From: Gemmatimonadota bacterium
GTDB lineage: Bacteria; Gemmatimonadota; Gemmatimonadetes; Longimicrobiales; Gaopeijiaceae
DNA: 64,000 nt
Direction of reading: 5' to 3'
NCBI GenBank assembly: GCA_041390105.1
Contig: JAWKQO010000002.1
Span: 558,001-622,000, forward strand
A program made the translations under genes and the position numbers. How positions within the stretch are numbered: position 1 is the stretch's first letter; the number at the start of each line of letters is the position of its first letter. The notes beneath the pieces were generated by a model. The model made no database searches. It saw only the letters and a program-made list of their open reading frames with translations, and had not been told where the DNA came from. This document shows positions 18,035-26,142 of this stretch, one piece after another.

Positions 18035-19587
18035 GGCGCATCGGCATCGATGTGGGCGGTACCAACACGGATGCGGTGCTCATCGAGGGCAGCGAGGTCG
18101 TGCGCTGGTGCAAGACCCCGACGACCGAGGACGTCACGCAGGGCATCCGTGTGGCGCTGGCGACGGTGTTGGAGCCCGATCAGGACGGGGGGAGCTCACG
18201 TGCCGCAATCGATGCGGTGATGATCGGGACGACCCACTTCACCAACGCGGTCGTGGAACGGCGGGAGCTCGATCCCGTTGCCGCCGTGCGGATCGGCCTC
18301 CCTGCCAGCGCGTCGCTGCCCCCGTTCGTGGATTGGCCATCGGATCTGGCCGAGCTCGTGCGCGGAGGCGTGTTCCTCGTAGCCGGAGGCCACGAATACG
18401 ACGGGCGCCCCATCGTTCCCTTCGACGCAGCGGGAATGAGGAGTGTCGCTGAGCGCATCGCGGACTCCAGCGTCCGATCTGTCGCGATCTCCAGCGTCTT
18501 CTCGCCGCTGACGTCCGAGTGCGAGGAGGCGGCTGCCGAGATCGTTGCGCAGGTCGTCCCGGGGGCGCGCGTCACGCTTTCGCATGCGCTCGGTCGGATC
18601 GGGCTCCTGGAGCGCGAGAACGCGACGATTCTCAATGCCACGCTCCGGTCTCTGGCGGATCGCACGCTCGCTGCTTTCGAGCGCGCGCTGGTGGAGAGCG
18701 GCCTGGACTGCCCGCTCTTCGTGACGCTCAATGACGGGACGGTAGCCCGCTCGGAGATGGTGGCGCGTTTCCCGGTGCTTTCCTTCGCATCGGGTCCCAC
18801 GAACAGCATGCGCGGAGCGGCTTTCCTGACCGGCATGTCGGATGCGCTGGTGGTGGACGTCGGGGGCACCACCACCGACATCGGGGCACTGGTGGGAGGC
18901 TTCCCGCGGGAAGCGAACAGCGTGGTGGAGGTTGGCGGCGTCCGCACGCTCTTCCGCATGCCCGATCTCCTCTCGATCGGTCTCGGTGGAGGCAGCATCG
19001 TTTCCGAGGACGGCGGTCAGGTGGGGCCGACCAGCGTGGGCTTCCGGATCCAGGAGGAGGCCCTCGTGTTCGGCGGGGATACCCTGACGGCGAGCGATGT
19101 GGCGGTGGCGCTCGGGTGGACGTCGATGGGCGACGGGAGCCACGTCGCGGGGGAGCCGCGGGCCCGGGTGGAGCGTGCCGCCTGGAGCCTGCACACGGCC
19201 CTCGCCGAGGCGGTGGACCGCATGAAGACCGACGCCCGCCCCGAGCCGCTCATCGCGGTAGGCGGCGGCGCGTTCCTGGTTCCAGAGCGCATGGATGGCA
19301 TCTCCGAAGTCGTCCGGGTGCCGCATCAGGGCGTGGCCAACGCCGTGGGTGCCGCCATCGCTCAAGTGTCGGGTGAAGTCGACCGCATCTTCCAGGGGGT
19401 CGGGCGCGAGGGCGCCATCGTGGAGGCCACCGCTCTGGCGAATGAGCGCGCAATGGCGGCAGGTGCCGCGGCGTCGACTCTCCGAGTCGTCGACCTGGAA
19501 GACCTGCCCCTGGCCTACCTGCCGGGAGATGCGCTGCGCGTGCGGGTGAAGGTGGTGGGGGACGTCGGACAGACCGTCCGCGTCTAG
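18031..19587 (+). CDS. Short HyuA-type hydantoinase/oxoprolinase subunit
   Basis: 518 residues from the GTG at 18031 (GTGA overlap with the DUF917 stop). The first residues, RIGIDVGGTNTDAVLIEG, form the ATP-binding loop of the actin-like ATPase superfamily; VDVGGTTTDIGALVGGF near residue 275 is the second phosphate loop. It is shorter than the roughly 680-residue classical HyuA or 5-oxoprolinase A half, and matches the compact form usually found with DUF917. No HyuB partner is present. These enzymes open five-membered cyclic amides using ATP. With DUF917, AroM and OPT this makes a compact import-and-ring-opening cluster; the substrate is inferred only as hydantoin-like. Confidence 0.87.
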   Translation: MRRIGIDVGGTNTDAVLIEGSEVVRWCKTPTTEDVTQGIRVALATVLEPDQDGGSSRAAIDAVMIGTTHFTNAVVERRELDPVAAVRIGLPASASLPPFVDWPSDLAELVRGGVFLVAGGHEYDGRPIVPFDAAGMRSVAERIADSSVRSVAISSVFSPLTSECEEAAAEIVAQVVPGARVTLSHALGRIGLLERENATILNATLRSLADRTLAAFERALVESGLDCPLFVTLNDGTVARSEMVARFPVLSFASGPTNSMRGAAFLTGMSDALVVDVGGTTTDIGALVGGFPREANSVVEVGGVRTLFRMPDLLSIGLGGGSIVSEDGGQVGPTSVGFRIQEEALVFGGDTLTASDVAVALGWTSMGDGSHVAGEPRARVERAAWSLHTALAEAVDRMKTDARPEPLIAVGGGAFLVPERMDGISEVVRVPHQGVANAVGAAIAQVSGEVDRIFQGVGREGAIVEATALANERAMAAGAAASTLRVVDLEDLPLAYLPGDALRVRVKVVGDVGQTVRV

Positions 19588-19665
19588 CAACCAGCTCAGC
19601 GGCCTTCCGATTCCACCAGCTCGGGGCCGCCGCGTTCGCGGATGAGCTCTGCGGGCATCATCGGC

Positions 19666-21132
19666 TCACCTTCTGGCGAAGTTCCACTCGGGAAGTCGTG
19701 CCGGGGTCCGGCTCTCCATGACGGCGGCAACGCGCTGCACCACCTCCGGGTGGTCGGCGGATACATCCCTGGTCTCTCCCGGGTCCTCCGTCAGGTCGTA
19801 CAACGCGATGGGCGCGTCGGCGTCTTCGTGTCCACCGAGGCGCACCGCCTTCCAGTTCCCCAGGCGGACGGCCTGGGCGCCGCCCCACAACTCATGGTAT
19901 TCCCAGTAGAGGGCGTCGTGTTGCTGTTGGCTGCCCTCGCCCAACAGCGTCGGGAGGAACGACACTCCGTCGAGGCCCGTGGGGGCAGACACACCCACCA
20001 GATCCGCGAAGGTCGGCATCATGTCCCAGAACGCCGACACGTGATCGCTCACCGAGCCCGGCGCGATGTGGTCCGGCCAGCGGGCGATGAGCGGCACCCG
20101 GATGCCGCCCTCGTACACGGAGCCCTTGAGACCACGCAGTCCGCCCGTGCTCTGGAAGTATTCCGCGTCCACGCCGCCCGTGTAGGTGGTGCCGTTGTCA
20201 CTGCTGAACATGACGAGCGTGTTCTCGGCCAGTCCCAGCTCGTCCAGCTTGGCCAGGATACGACCGATGTGTGCGTCCATGCGCGTGATCATGGCCGCGT
20301 ACGCCGACAAGGGACGGATGTGGGGCAGGTAGCTGCGGTCGCCCAGGTAGGGCTCCTCAGCGAACGCTCCCTCGTATTCCGCCAAGGCGGAGTCGGGCAC
20401 CTGCAAGGCCAGATGGGGGATGGTGAAGGGCAGATAGAGGAAGAACGGCTGCTCCTGGTGCTCCTCGAGGAAGCGCAGCGCGTCGTCCGCCATCACATCC
20501 AGTGAGTATTCGTTGCCCTTGTAGGCGTCGTAGGAAGCCGGGTCGTCGGGGTCGCCTCCGCTGAAGCGCTGGTGAGGAGAGAAATAGGGGTTGTCCAGCG
20601 GCACCCGTTCACCGTTTCGCCACAGGTGGGTGGGGTAGTAGTTGTGGGCCAGCTGTTGATCGAGGTAGCCGAAGAAGTAGTCGAACCCCTGGAAGTGGGG
20701 CTGTCCGTACGAGTCGCGTCCGCCCAAGCCCCATTTTCCGATGGCGCCGGTATAGTAGCCGGCATCCTGCAGGAGCCGCCCAATCGTGTAGGTGGCGGAA
20801 ACGAGGGGCATCTGCCCCATCTCGTTCGGGTCGGGGTAGCCGCCGACCTCGAAGTTGTCGCGGATCTGGCCATGGCCGGTATGTAGCCCCGTCAACAACG
20901 TCCCCCGCGACGGTGCACACACCGGGCTCCCCGCGTAGTGCTGTGTGAAGCGCATGCCCTGGGCGGCCAGGCGGTCGAGCGTGGGAGTATGGATGCGCGT
21001 CTGGCCGTAGGCGCCGAGCTCCCCGTAGCCGAGGTCGTCGGCGAGCATGTAGATGATGTTCGGTGGGGTCGCCTCCACGCGGCAGGCGGTCAGCAGGAGC
21101 AGTCCAATGAGCGCTCGTTGCGGAGTCCTCAC
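19666..21132 (-). CDS. Sulfatase lipoprotein (arylsulfatase-type)
   Basis: 488 residues from the GTG at 21132, which overlaps the phosphatase stop (GTGA). The signal ends in LLTAC, so it is probably a lipoprotein with Cys17 lipidated. The catalytic signature is VCAPSRGTLLTG, where Cys72 would be converted to formylglycine; metal ligands are in YMLADDLGYGELG and VMFSSDNGTTYTGG. Type I sulfatases remove sulfate esters from glycans or aryl compounds. The maturation enzyme is not in the window. The long upstream open frame (to 22383) is antisense-frame noise inside the phosphatase gene. Substrate may be a sulfated polysaccharide given the marine-type gene set, but this is inference. Confidence 0.92.
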   Translation of the reverse strand: MRTPQRALIGLLLLTACRVEATPPNIIYMLADDLGYGELGAYGQTRIHTPTLDRLAAQGMRFTQHYAGSPVCAPSRGTLLTGLHTGHGQIRDNFEVGGYPDPNEMGQMPLVSATYTIGRLLQDAGYYTGAIGKWGLGGRDSYGQPHFQGFDYFFGYLDQQLAHNYYPTHLWRNGERVPLDNPYFSPHQRFSGGDPDDPASYDAYKGNEYSLDVMADDALRFLEEHQEQPFFLYLPFTIPHLALQVPDSALAEYEGAFAEEPYLGDRSYLPHIRPLSAYAAMITRMDAHIGRILAKLDELGLAENTLVMFSSDNGTTYTGGVDAEYFQSTGGLRGLKGSVYEGGIRVPLIARWPDHIAPGSVSDHVSAFWDMMPTFADLVGVSAPTGLDGVSFLPTLLGEGSQQQHDALYWEYHELWGGAQAVRLGNWKAVRLGGHEDADAPIALYDLTEDPGETRDVSADHPEVVQRVAAVMESRTPARLPEWNFARR

Positions 21133-23723
21133 GCGTCCCTCCCGTCCGGTTCGAAGTCGAACGACAGCGGCCCTCCGCCGAGGTCCTCGGCGTCCACAGT
21201 GCGTTCCTGCCAGAGCCCGCGGTCCGGATCGCCGACCCGGATCTGGTGTCGTCCACCCGAGAAGAGAGGGGCCGCGGGCTCCGACCCCTCCACCCTGCGG
21301 GAGTAGACCAGCTCGTCTCCGGCGTCCCGCACCTGCAGCACCGGAGCGGCAAGTCCGGTGATGCGCAGGGGAACGCGCAGCGCCGGCACGCGGCCGTCTC
21401 CGGCATCGGCCCCCACGACCATGGGCCATCCCCGGTATTGGCCGGCGTCGCCGGCGGCGGGGTCCGACTGGCGGGGCCAGCACTCGATGCGGATGGTGCG
21501 TGCCGTTGGATCGAACGTGATGATCCCGTAGCCCGTGGCCCGGTCGCGCAGGATGCGCGGCTCCAGTCCGGTGTCGTGCGGGTTGGCTGCCGCGTAGACG
21601 GTGATGCGGTTCCCGAAGCCGTCCAGGAAGTCGCCCGTGTAGGGCGGCTGGCCTGGGATCGAGGAGTGCGCCATCGGTCGCGGCGGCCACCAGCGTCGGG
21701 GCCAGATGTTGTTGAGTGCTGGTCCGGTGAAGCTCCAGGCCGCGTCCCGGAACTCGTCGACGCCGTGGTGCACCATGGTGGCGAGGTGCTGGTCCCCAGC
21801 GATGTGGAACGCGGAGCAGGTGCGGAGGACTCGCAGCACCTCGTCGCGTCGGTCCTGAGGCCATCCGTTCGAGTCCATGTCGACGGCGGGCTTGTCGCCG
21901 TCGACATACTCTCCGGAGCGAGGAACGGGAAGGCTGGGAATGACCTCGCCGGTCAGGGCATCTGCCGGAATGGTGTGTACGGCGGCGAAGTTCGTCTGGG
22001 ACAGCACGACCTTGATCTGCGCCCCACCGCTCCAGTCCGCCGCCCACTGACGTAGGAAGTGCATCTGCCGTGTCCCGAGCAGGGTGGCGTCCGGGAGATC
22101 TCGGTGCTCCCGCACGTCGAAGTCCGGGTTCTGGATCCACCCGTTCCAGACCCGTGCCTGCGCGGGGAGCACGTTGGCGGGCGCCGACTTGAACTTGCGA
22201 TCCTCCAGGATGGCGAAGCTGATGCCGCCGTAGGTCCAGCTGGTGAAGTAGACACCGATGCCCTGGTCGACAGGCACCGGATCGACGGGGTCGGGCAGGT
22301 GACTGGTCTGCGCCCTTTGCACGGCATTGAGCCACGCCGCGGGCATCTTGTAGCCGCCCTGGTCTTGCGCCTCCGCCCCCCATCCGTGGTCGGTGGGAGC
22401 CACTTTCCCGCCTTCGCCCCAGACGTTGCCGTGGTAGACGTCGTGGTCATCCGGGATGAAGGCGGCGGGGACGTGGCGGAACAGCTCTCGATAGGACCAG
22501 CCGAACATGAACCACTTGTGCAGCATGTCGAGCGTCGCCTCGGGAACCGAGTCCGTCTGGATCCCGAAGCCGCCCGAGCTCTCGTAGAACTGGTCTCCGA
22601 GGAACAGGGCCAGATCGGGTCGATGTCGGGAGACGTGCCGCACCACTTCCGCGTCGGGGAAGCCATGATCGGCGTTGCAGCTGAAGACGGCGGCCTTGAG
22701 CGGCGTGGATCCGTCGGGCTCGGCCGCCACGGTGCCTTCGTAGACGAAGTCGACCGGACCGGAACGCAGCGGCACACGGACGCGGACGCGATACGGGACC
22801 GCTCGCGTTCCGTCCCAATGTTCGACGCGGAAACGGGCTGTGCGGGCCAGTGGATCGAGGGGCGCGCGGGCCATCTCGGTCCAGGTGCCCTCCGGAGTCC
22901 GTACCTGCAACACCGGAGCGAGGCCGTCGATCGCCTCGATGGGGGCGAGCTGCGCGGTGAGCTTGAGGACATTCCGGTGCAGGGTGTACTGCGCGAAGAC
23001 GATCGGACCGAACGCGGCTTCGGGGTCGCTCAGGATCCCTGGTCCGTACAGGCTCCACGCGTCGAACCGGACCTCGGCGCCGCCCAGCGCTTCAGCGCTG
23101 TGCACATGTAGCGCCAGAGTCCCCAGCGTGTCCGCGCGGTCGGCGATGCGGTGCTCCAGTGTGGAGACGGGTTGGGCGCCTGCGGCGGGCAGGAAGGCGT
23201 GGAGAGTCAGGCGGGCGCCCGCGCCTTCGGCCTCGACGTTCAGCTGCAGCCGAATGGGCTTCGCAAGATCGATGCGCTCCGCTCCGCGGAGATCTCCGCA
23301 GACCAGTCGACCTTCGCCGTCGACCCCGGCATCCTCCCCGCGCCCGTGGACCGCAGCCGAGCGAAAGTCCGGAAAGCGCCCCCGGCTGCCGACGCGAACT
23401 CCGGCGCGGGCGTCCCGCCCTCCCGCGCGGAGCGCGGACGCGTCCAGGACCAGGTCGGTACGGTAGGGGAGGCCCCCCGCTCTGTGGGTGAGACAGTGCA
23501 GCGTCCGGTTGGGAGCCAGGGTGCGGCAGACCAGCACTCCGCCTCGGACTTCCCAGTCCTGCAGCCGATTGCCCCAGTAGTCCGGCCCCACCCAGCGGAC
23601 GTCCGGCCAGTCGTGCCAACGACCCAGATGACGGGCCTCCTGGTCGGGTCGGTCGACCGGGCGGGGGACTGCCGGGGACAACGCGCCGGCCATCAGAAGT
23701 TTGAGCGTATCGCGTCGGTCCAT
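21129..23723 (-). CDS. PhoD-like metallophosphatase with N-terminal beta-sandwich, Tat signal
   Basis: 864 residues. MDRRDTLKLLMAG is a twin-arginine export signal. Residues about 30-230 look like a concanavalin-type beta-sandwich; 240-335 resemble the PhoD N-terminal domain; the catalytic domain follows with LKAAVFSCNADHGF, LALFLGDQFYES, FIPDDHDVYHGN and AFHIAGDQHLATMVHHG, the metal ligands of PhoD phosphodiesterases. The usual PhoD is nearer 500 residues, so the front sandwich and a C-terminal beta domain (from about residue 770) are additions that might bind a polymer. It is translated together with the sulfatase, so both may work on one anionic glycan or teichoic-acid-like polymer. Confidence 0.85.
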   Translation of the reverse strand: MDRRDTLKLLMAGALSPAVPRPVDRPDQEARHLGRWHDWPDVRWVGPDYWGNRLQDWEVRGGVLVCRTLAPNRTLHCLTHRAGGLPYRTDLVLDASALRAGGRDARAGVRVGSRGRFPDFRSAAVHGRGEDAGVDGEGRLVCGDLRGAERIDLAKPIRLQLNVEAEGAGARLTLHAFLPAAGAQPVSTLEHRIADRADTLGTLALHVHSAEALGGAEVRFDAWSLYGPGILSDPEAAFGPIVFAQYTLHRNVLKLTAQLAPIEAIDGLAPVLQVRTPEGTWTEMARAPLDPLARTARFRVEHWDGTRAVPYRVRVRVPLRSGPVDFVYEGTVAAEPDGSTPLKAAVFSCNADHGFPDAEVVRHVSRHRPDLALFLGDQFYESSGGFGIQTDSVPEATLDMLHKWFMFGWSYRELFRHVPAAFIPDDHDVYHGNVWGEGGKVAPTDHGWGAEAQDQGGYKMPAAWLNAVQRAQTSHLPDPVDPVPVDQGIGVYFTSWTYGGISFAILEDRKFKSAPANVLPAQARVWNGWIQNPDFDVREHRDLPDATLLGTRQMHFLRQWAADWSGGAQIKVVLSQTNFAAVHTIPADALTGEVIPSLPVPRSGEYVDGDKPAVDMDSNGWPQDRRDEVLRVLRTCSAFHIAGDQHLATMVHHGVDEFRDAAWSFTGPALNNIWPRRWWPPRPMAHSSIPGQPPYTGDFLDGFGNRITVYAAANPHDTGLEPRILRDRATGYGIITFDPTARTIRIECWPRQSDPAAGDAGQYRGWPMVVGADAGDGRVPALRVPLRITGLAAPVLQVRDAGDELVYSRRVEGSEPAAPLFSGGRHQIRVGDPDRGLWQERTVDAEDLGGGPLSFDFEPDGRDA

Positions 23724-23939
23724 GGAGGCGCTCGGGGGATCGACAGAGGTTCAGCGGCGCAGCGGAACGCGACCTAGGCTGGGGCGGGGCGAACGGGTGG
23801 GCAAGCGCCGGGAGACCGGGTCGTGGGGAGTAACCTTTCGAGCGGTCCTTGGTACGGTAGGAAAGCGCGGTGCCCTGGCGCCGCGCCCAGCGGCCATCGC
23901 CTCACGTGCCCCGAGCGCCCAAGCGAACCCATCGATCGT

Positions 23940-24914
23940 ATGCTTCGTCGCTGCCACTTCTGCGAACGTCCCATGGGGCGAGGCACGGACGACCACGGCT
24001 TTCCCGTCGTGCGGGTCGCCGCCTACGACGCAGAGCGCCACCGGCTTTGGGCCGTATGCGATCGCTGTCGGCGCTGGAATCTCTGGCCGCTGGAGGATCG
24101 CGCCGAGATCCTGGAGGCCATAGAGCGGCTGGCCCATGATCGCGGGGTTCCTGTCGCGAACACGGCCAACATCACGCTCCTGCAAGCGGACGAGGTCGCT
24201 CTCGTGCGGGTGGGGGATGCCGGGTTGGCGGAGCGCAGCTGGTGGCGCTACGGCCGGGAGTTGCAGCTGCGCTACCAGCGCCAGCGGAGCCCCCGCTTCC
24301 ACCTCACGGGCTATCTCCAGGGCACGCTCACCGTCCTGGGGCAGAGCGTGGGGCTCGCCGACGAGAACCGGAAGGTTCGCTGGGACCGGGGCGGCCTCAC
24401 GGATGTGCAGCGCTGGCGGCGGTTCGGGCGCACCGTTTGGAATGGTCGCCTACCGTGCACGAATTGCGGGAGCATACGCAGGGCCCTGCTCTACGATACC
24501 GGCTGGTTCGTGCACCCCGTGGTGAGTGAGGCGGGTCTCGAACTCCGAATGCCCTGTCCGCGTTGCGACTTCTGGAGCCCGGGCGACGCCTACAGCCTGA
24601 CTGGCCCGGAAGCCGAAGCGACGCTGCGCCGCATCCTGGCCTACCAGCACTTCAACGGCGCGGATGCACCTGCCATCGAGCAGGCGTCGCAGGCCATCGA
24701 ACGGGTGGGTTCTGTGCGCGGCCTGCTGGGGCCCACTGCCGGACGGAGTGTTTCGTTGTGGTCGATGGATCGGGTTCAGGCGTTGGCGCTCGACATCGCC
24801 ATCAACGAGGCGTCAGAGCGCCGGGCCCTCCGCCACCTGGCTCTCGCCTACGAGGCGACCTGGAGGCGAGAGGAAGAGCTTGCCGAGATCATCGACACCG
24901 AATTGACGTGGTGA
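23940..24914 (+). CDS. Unknown protein with two CxxC-CxxC zinc ribbons
   Basis: 324 residues; I do not recognise the family. The ATG at 23940 is immediately followed by the first metal site, CHFC (5 and 8) with CDRC (40 and 43). A second set is CTNC (173 and 176) with CPRC (206 and 209). Between them is a mixed region with HLTGYLQGTLTVLGQ; after them is an Arg/Glu-rich helical tail (residues 280-320) that could be a coiled coil. No signal peptide is present, so it is cytoplasmic. It overlaps the next gene by four bases (GTGA), which means the pair is made in fixed ratio. A nucleic-acid or protein-binding adaptor is possible, nothing firmer. Confidence 0.75.
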   Translation: MLRRCHFCERPMGRGTDDHGFPVVRVAAYDAERHRLWAVCDRCRRWNLWPLEDRAEILEAIERLAHDRGVPVANTANITLLQADEVALVRVGDAGLAERSWWRYGRELQLRYQRQRSPRFHLTGYLQGTLTVLGQSVGLADENRKVRWDRGGLTDVQRWRRFGRTVWNGRLPCTNCGSIRRALLYDTGWFVHPVVSEAGLELRMPCPRCDFWSPGDAYSLTGPEAEATLRRILAYQHFNGADAPAIEQASQAIERVGSVRGLLGPTAGRSVSLWSMDRVQALALDIAINEASERRALRHLALAYEATWRREEELAEIIDTELTW

Positions 24915-26059
24915 CCGACACACCCAGCTCACTCTCCGAACGCATTCTGCTGCAGTTTGCCGAGGAGACGGGCCTGACCTCCTCCCGCGTGCCCCGCCGG
25001 TATCTGTGGACGGATGCCTTCGCGGTCTGTGGCTTTCTGGCCCATCACCGGCGTACGGGTCAGGAGCGCTTTCTGGAGTTGGCCACACGGCTCGTGGATC
25101 AGGTCCATCAGGTGCTCGGGCGCCATCGCTCCGACGATGTGCGGCAGGGTTGGATCAGCGGATTGAGCGAGGAAGAGGGAGCGGAGCGGCCAACGGCCGG
25201 AGGTCTGCGCATCGGCAAGACCGAGCCCGAGCGGGCCGGGCAGGGGCCGTACGACTCTCGACGGGAGTGGGACCGGGATGGCCAGTACTACCACTACCTC
25301 ACGCGCTGGATGCACGCCCTCAATCGCGTTTGGCGCACAACCGAAGACGAACGTTTCCACCGTTGGGCCGTGGAGTTGGCGGCTGCGGCGCACCGGGGAT
25401 TCGTGCGCAGGGACGCGAGCGGTCTGACCATGCACTGGAAGGCCAGCATCGATCTGTCTCGTCCGCTGGTGCCTTCCATGGGGCATCACGATCCACTGGA
25501 TGGTCGCGTCGAGATCCAGGCGTTGCGGGCCACGGCCCCCCGCACGGTCGGGGACTCCACCGAGCTTCTGCGCAGGGAGGCGATGGAGCTCGACCAGCTG
25601 TGTCGGGGCCGGTCCTGGGTGAGTGACGACGCGCTGGGCATCGGTGGTCTGTTGATCGCGGCGTTGCAGGCCTCTCAGGTCCGCCTCCACGGAATGCCCC
25701 TGGATGCGCGACTGGAGGCGTCGGTCCTGCGCGACAGTTGGATCAGCCTGGACGAGTACGCGCGTCACGAGCGGCCAGGGGTGCCGGCCATCCAGCGACT
25801 GGCGTTCCGCGAGCTCGGTCTTGCCCTCGGCCTTCGCGCCGCGCAGCGCGTCGGGTCCCTCCCCAGGCCTCCCTTCGAGCCGGATTCGGAGCACGCCTGG
25901 GCCACCATGGTCCGAGCCCGCGTCGGGATCGCGGAACGGATCGAGGCCTTCTGGTCCCGGCCGGAGCATCGCGAGGTCGCCAGCTGGACCGATCACGCCG
26001 ACATCAACGCGGTCATGCTGGCGGTATCCCTGGAACCCAGCGGCTACCTGGATCTCTGA
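24911..26059 (+). CDS. Unknown helical protein, possibly a six-hairpin toroid
   Basis: 382 residues from the GTG at 24911 (or the GTG one codon earlier). I do not know a named family. Regular helix pairs run throughout: YLWTDAFAVCGFLAHHRRTG, RFLELATRLVDQVHQVLG, YYHYLTRWMHALNRVWR, RWAVELAAAAHRGFV. That spacing, and conserved-looking Trp, His and Asp residues in the repeat turns, recall the alpha/alpha toroid of glycosidases, epimerases and lanthionine cyclases. GHHDPLDGRVEIQALRAT and HADINAVMLAVSLEPSGYLD look like active-site segments. No signal peptide. It is coupled to the double-zinc-ribbon gene. Function unknown. Confidence 0.72.
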   Translation: MTDTPSSLSERILLQFAEETGLTSSRVPRRYLWTDAFAVCGFLAHHRRTGQERFLELATRLVDQVHQVLGRHRSDDVRQGWISGLSEEEGAERPTAGGLRIGKTEPERAGQGPYDSRREWDRDGQYYHYLTRWMHALNRVWRTTEDERFHRWAVELAAAAHRGFVRRDASGLTMHWKASIDLSRPLVPSMGHHDPLDGRVEIQALRATAPRTVGDSTELLRREAMELDQLCRGRSWVSDDALGIGGLLIAALQASQVRLHGMPLDARLEASVLRDSWISLDEYARHERPGVPAIQRLAFRELGLALGLRAAQRVGSLPRPPFEPDSEHAWATMVRARVGIAERIEAFWSRPEHREVASWTDHADINAVMLAVSLEPSGYLDL

Positions 26060-26142
26060 CGGAGGCGCTGGAGGCGGCTCCGCCGCGCCCCTGGTAGATT
26101 GCGGCACCGTCATCCGTCGGACCCAGCTCAGGAGTCGAGGCC

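Noticed and set aside
19666..22383. Long version of the sulfatase frame with a 417-codon N-terminal extension
   Set aside because: The extension runs inside the phosphatase gene in another frame; the lipoprotein signal starting at the GTG at 21132 marks the true start.
24563..24910. Upstream extension of the toroid-like protein
   Set aside because: It lies within the zinc-ribbon gene in another frame and has Arg/Gly-rich composition typical of shadows.
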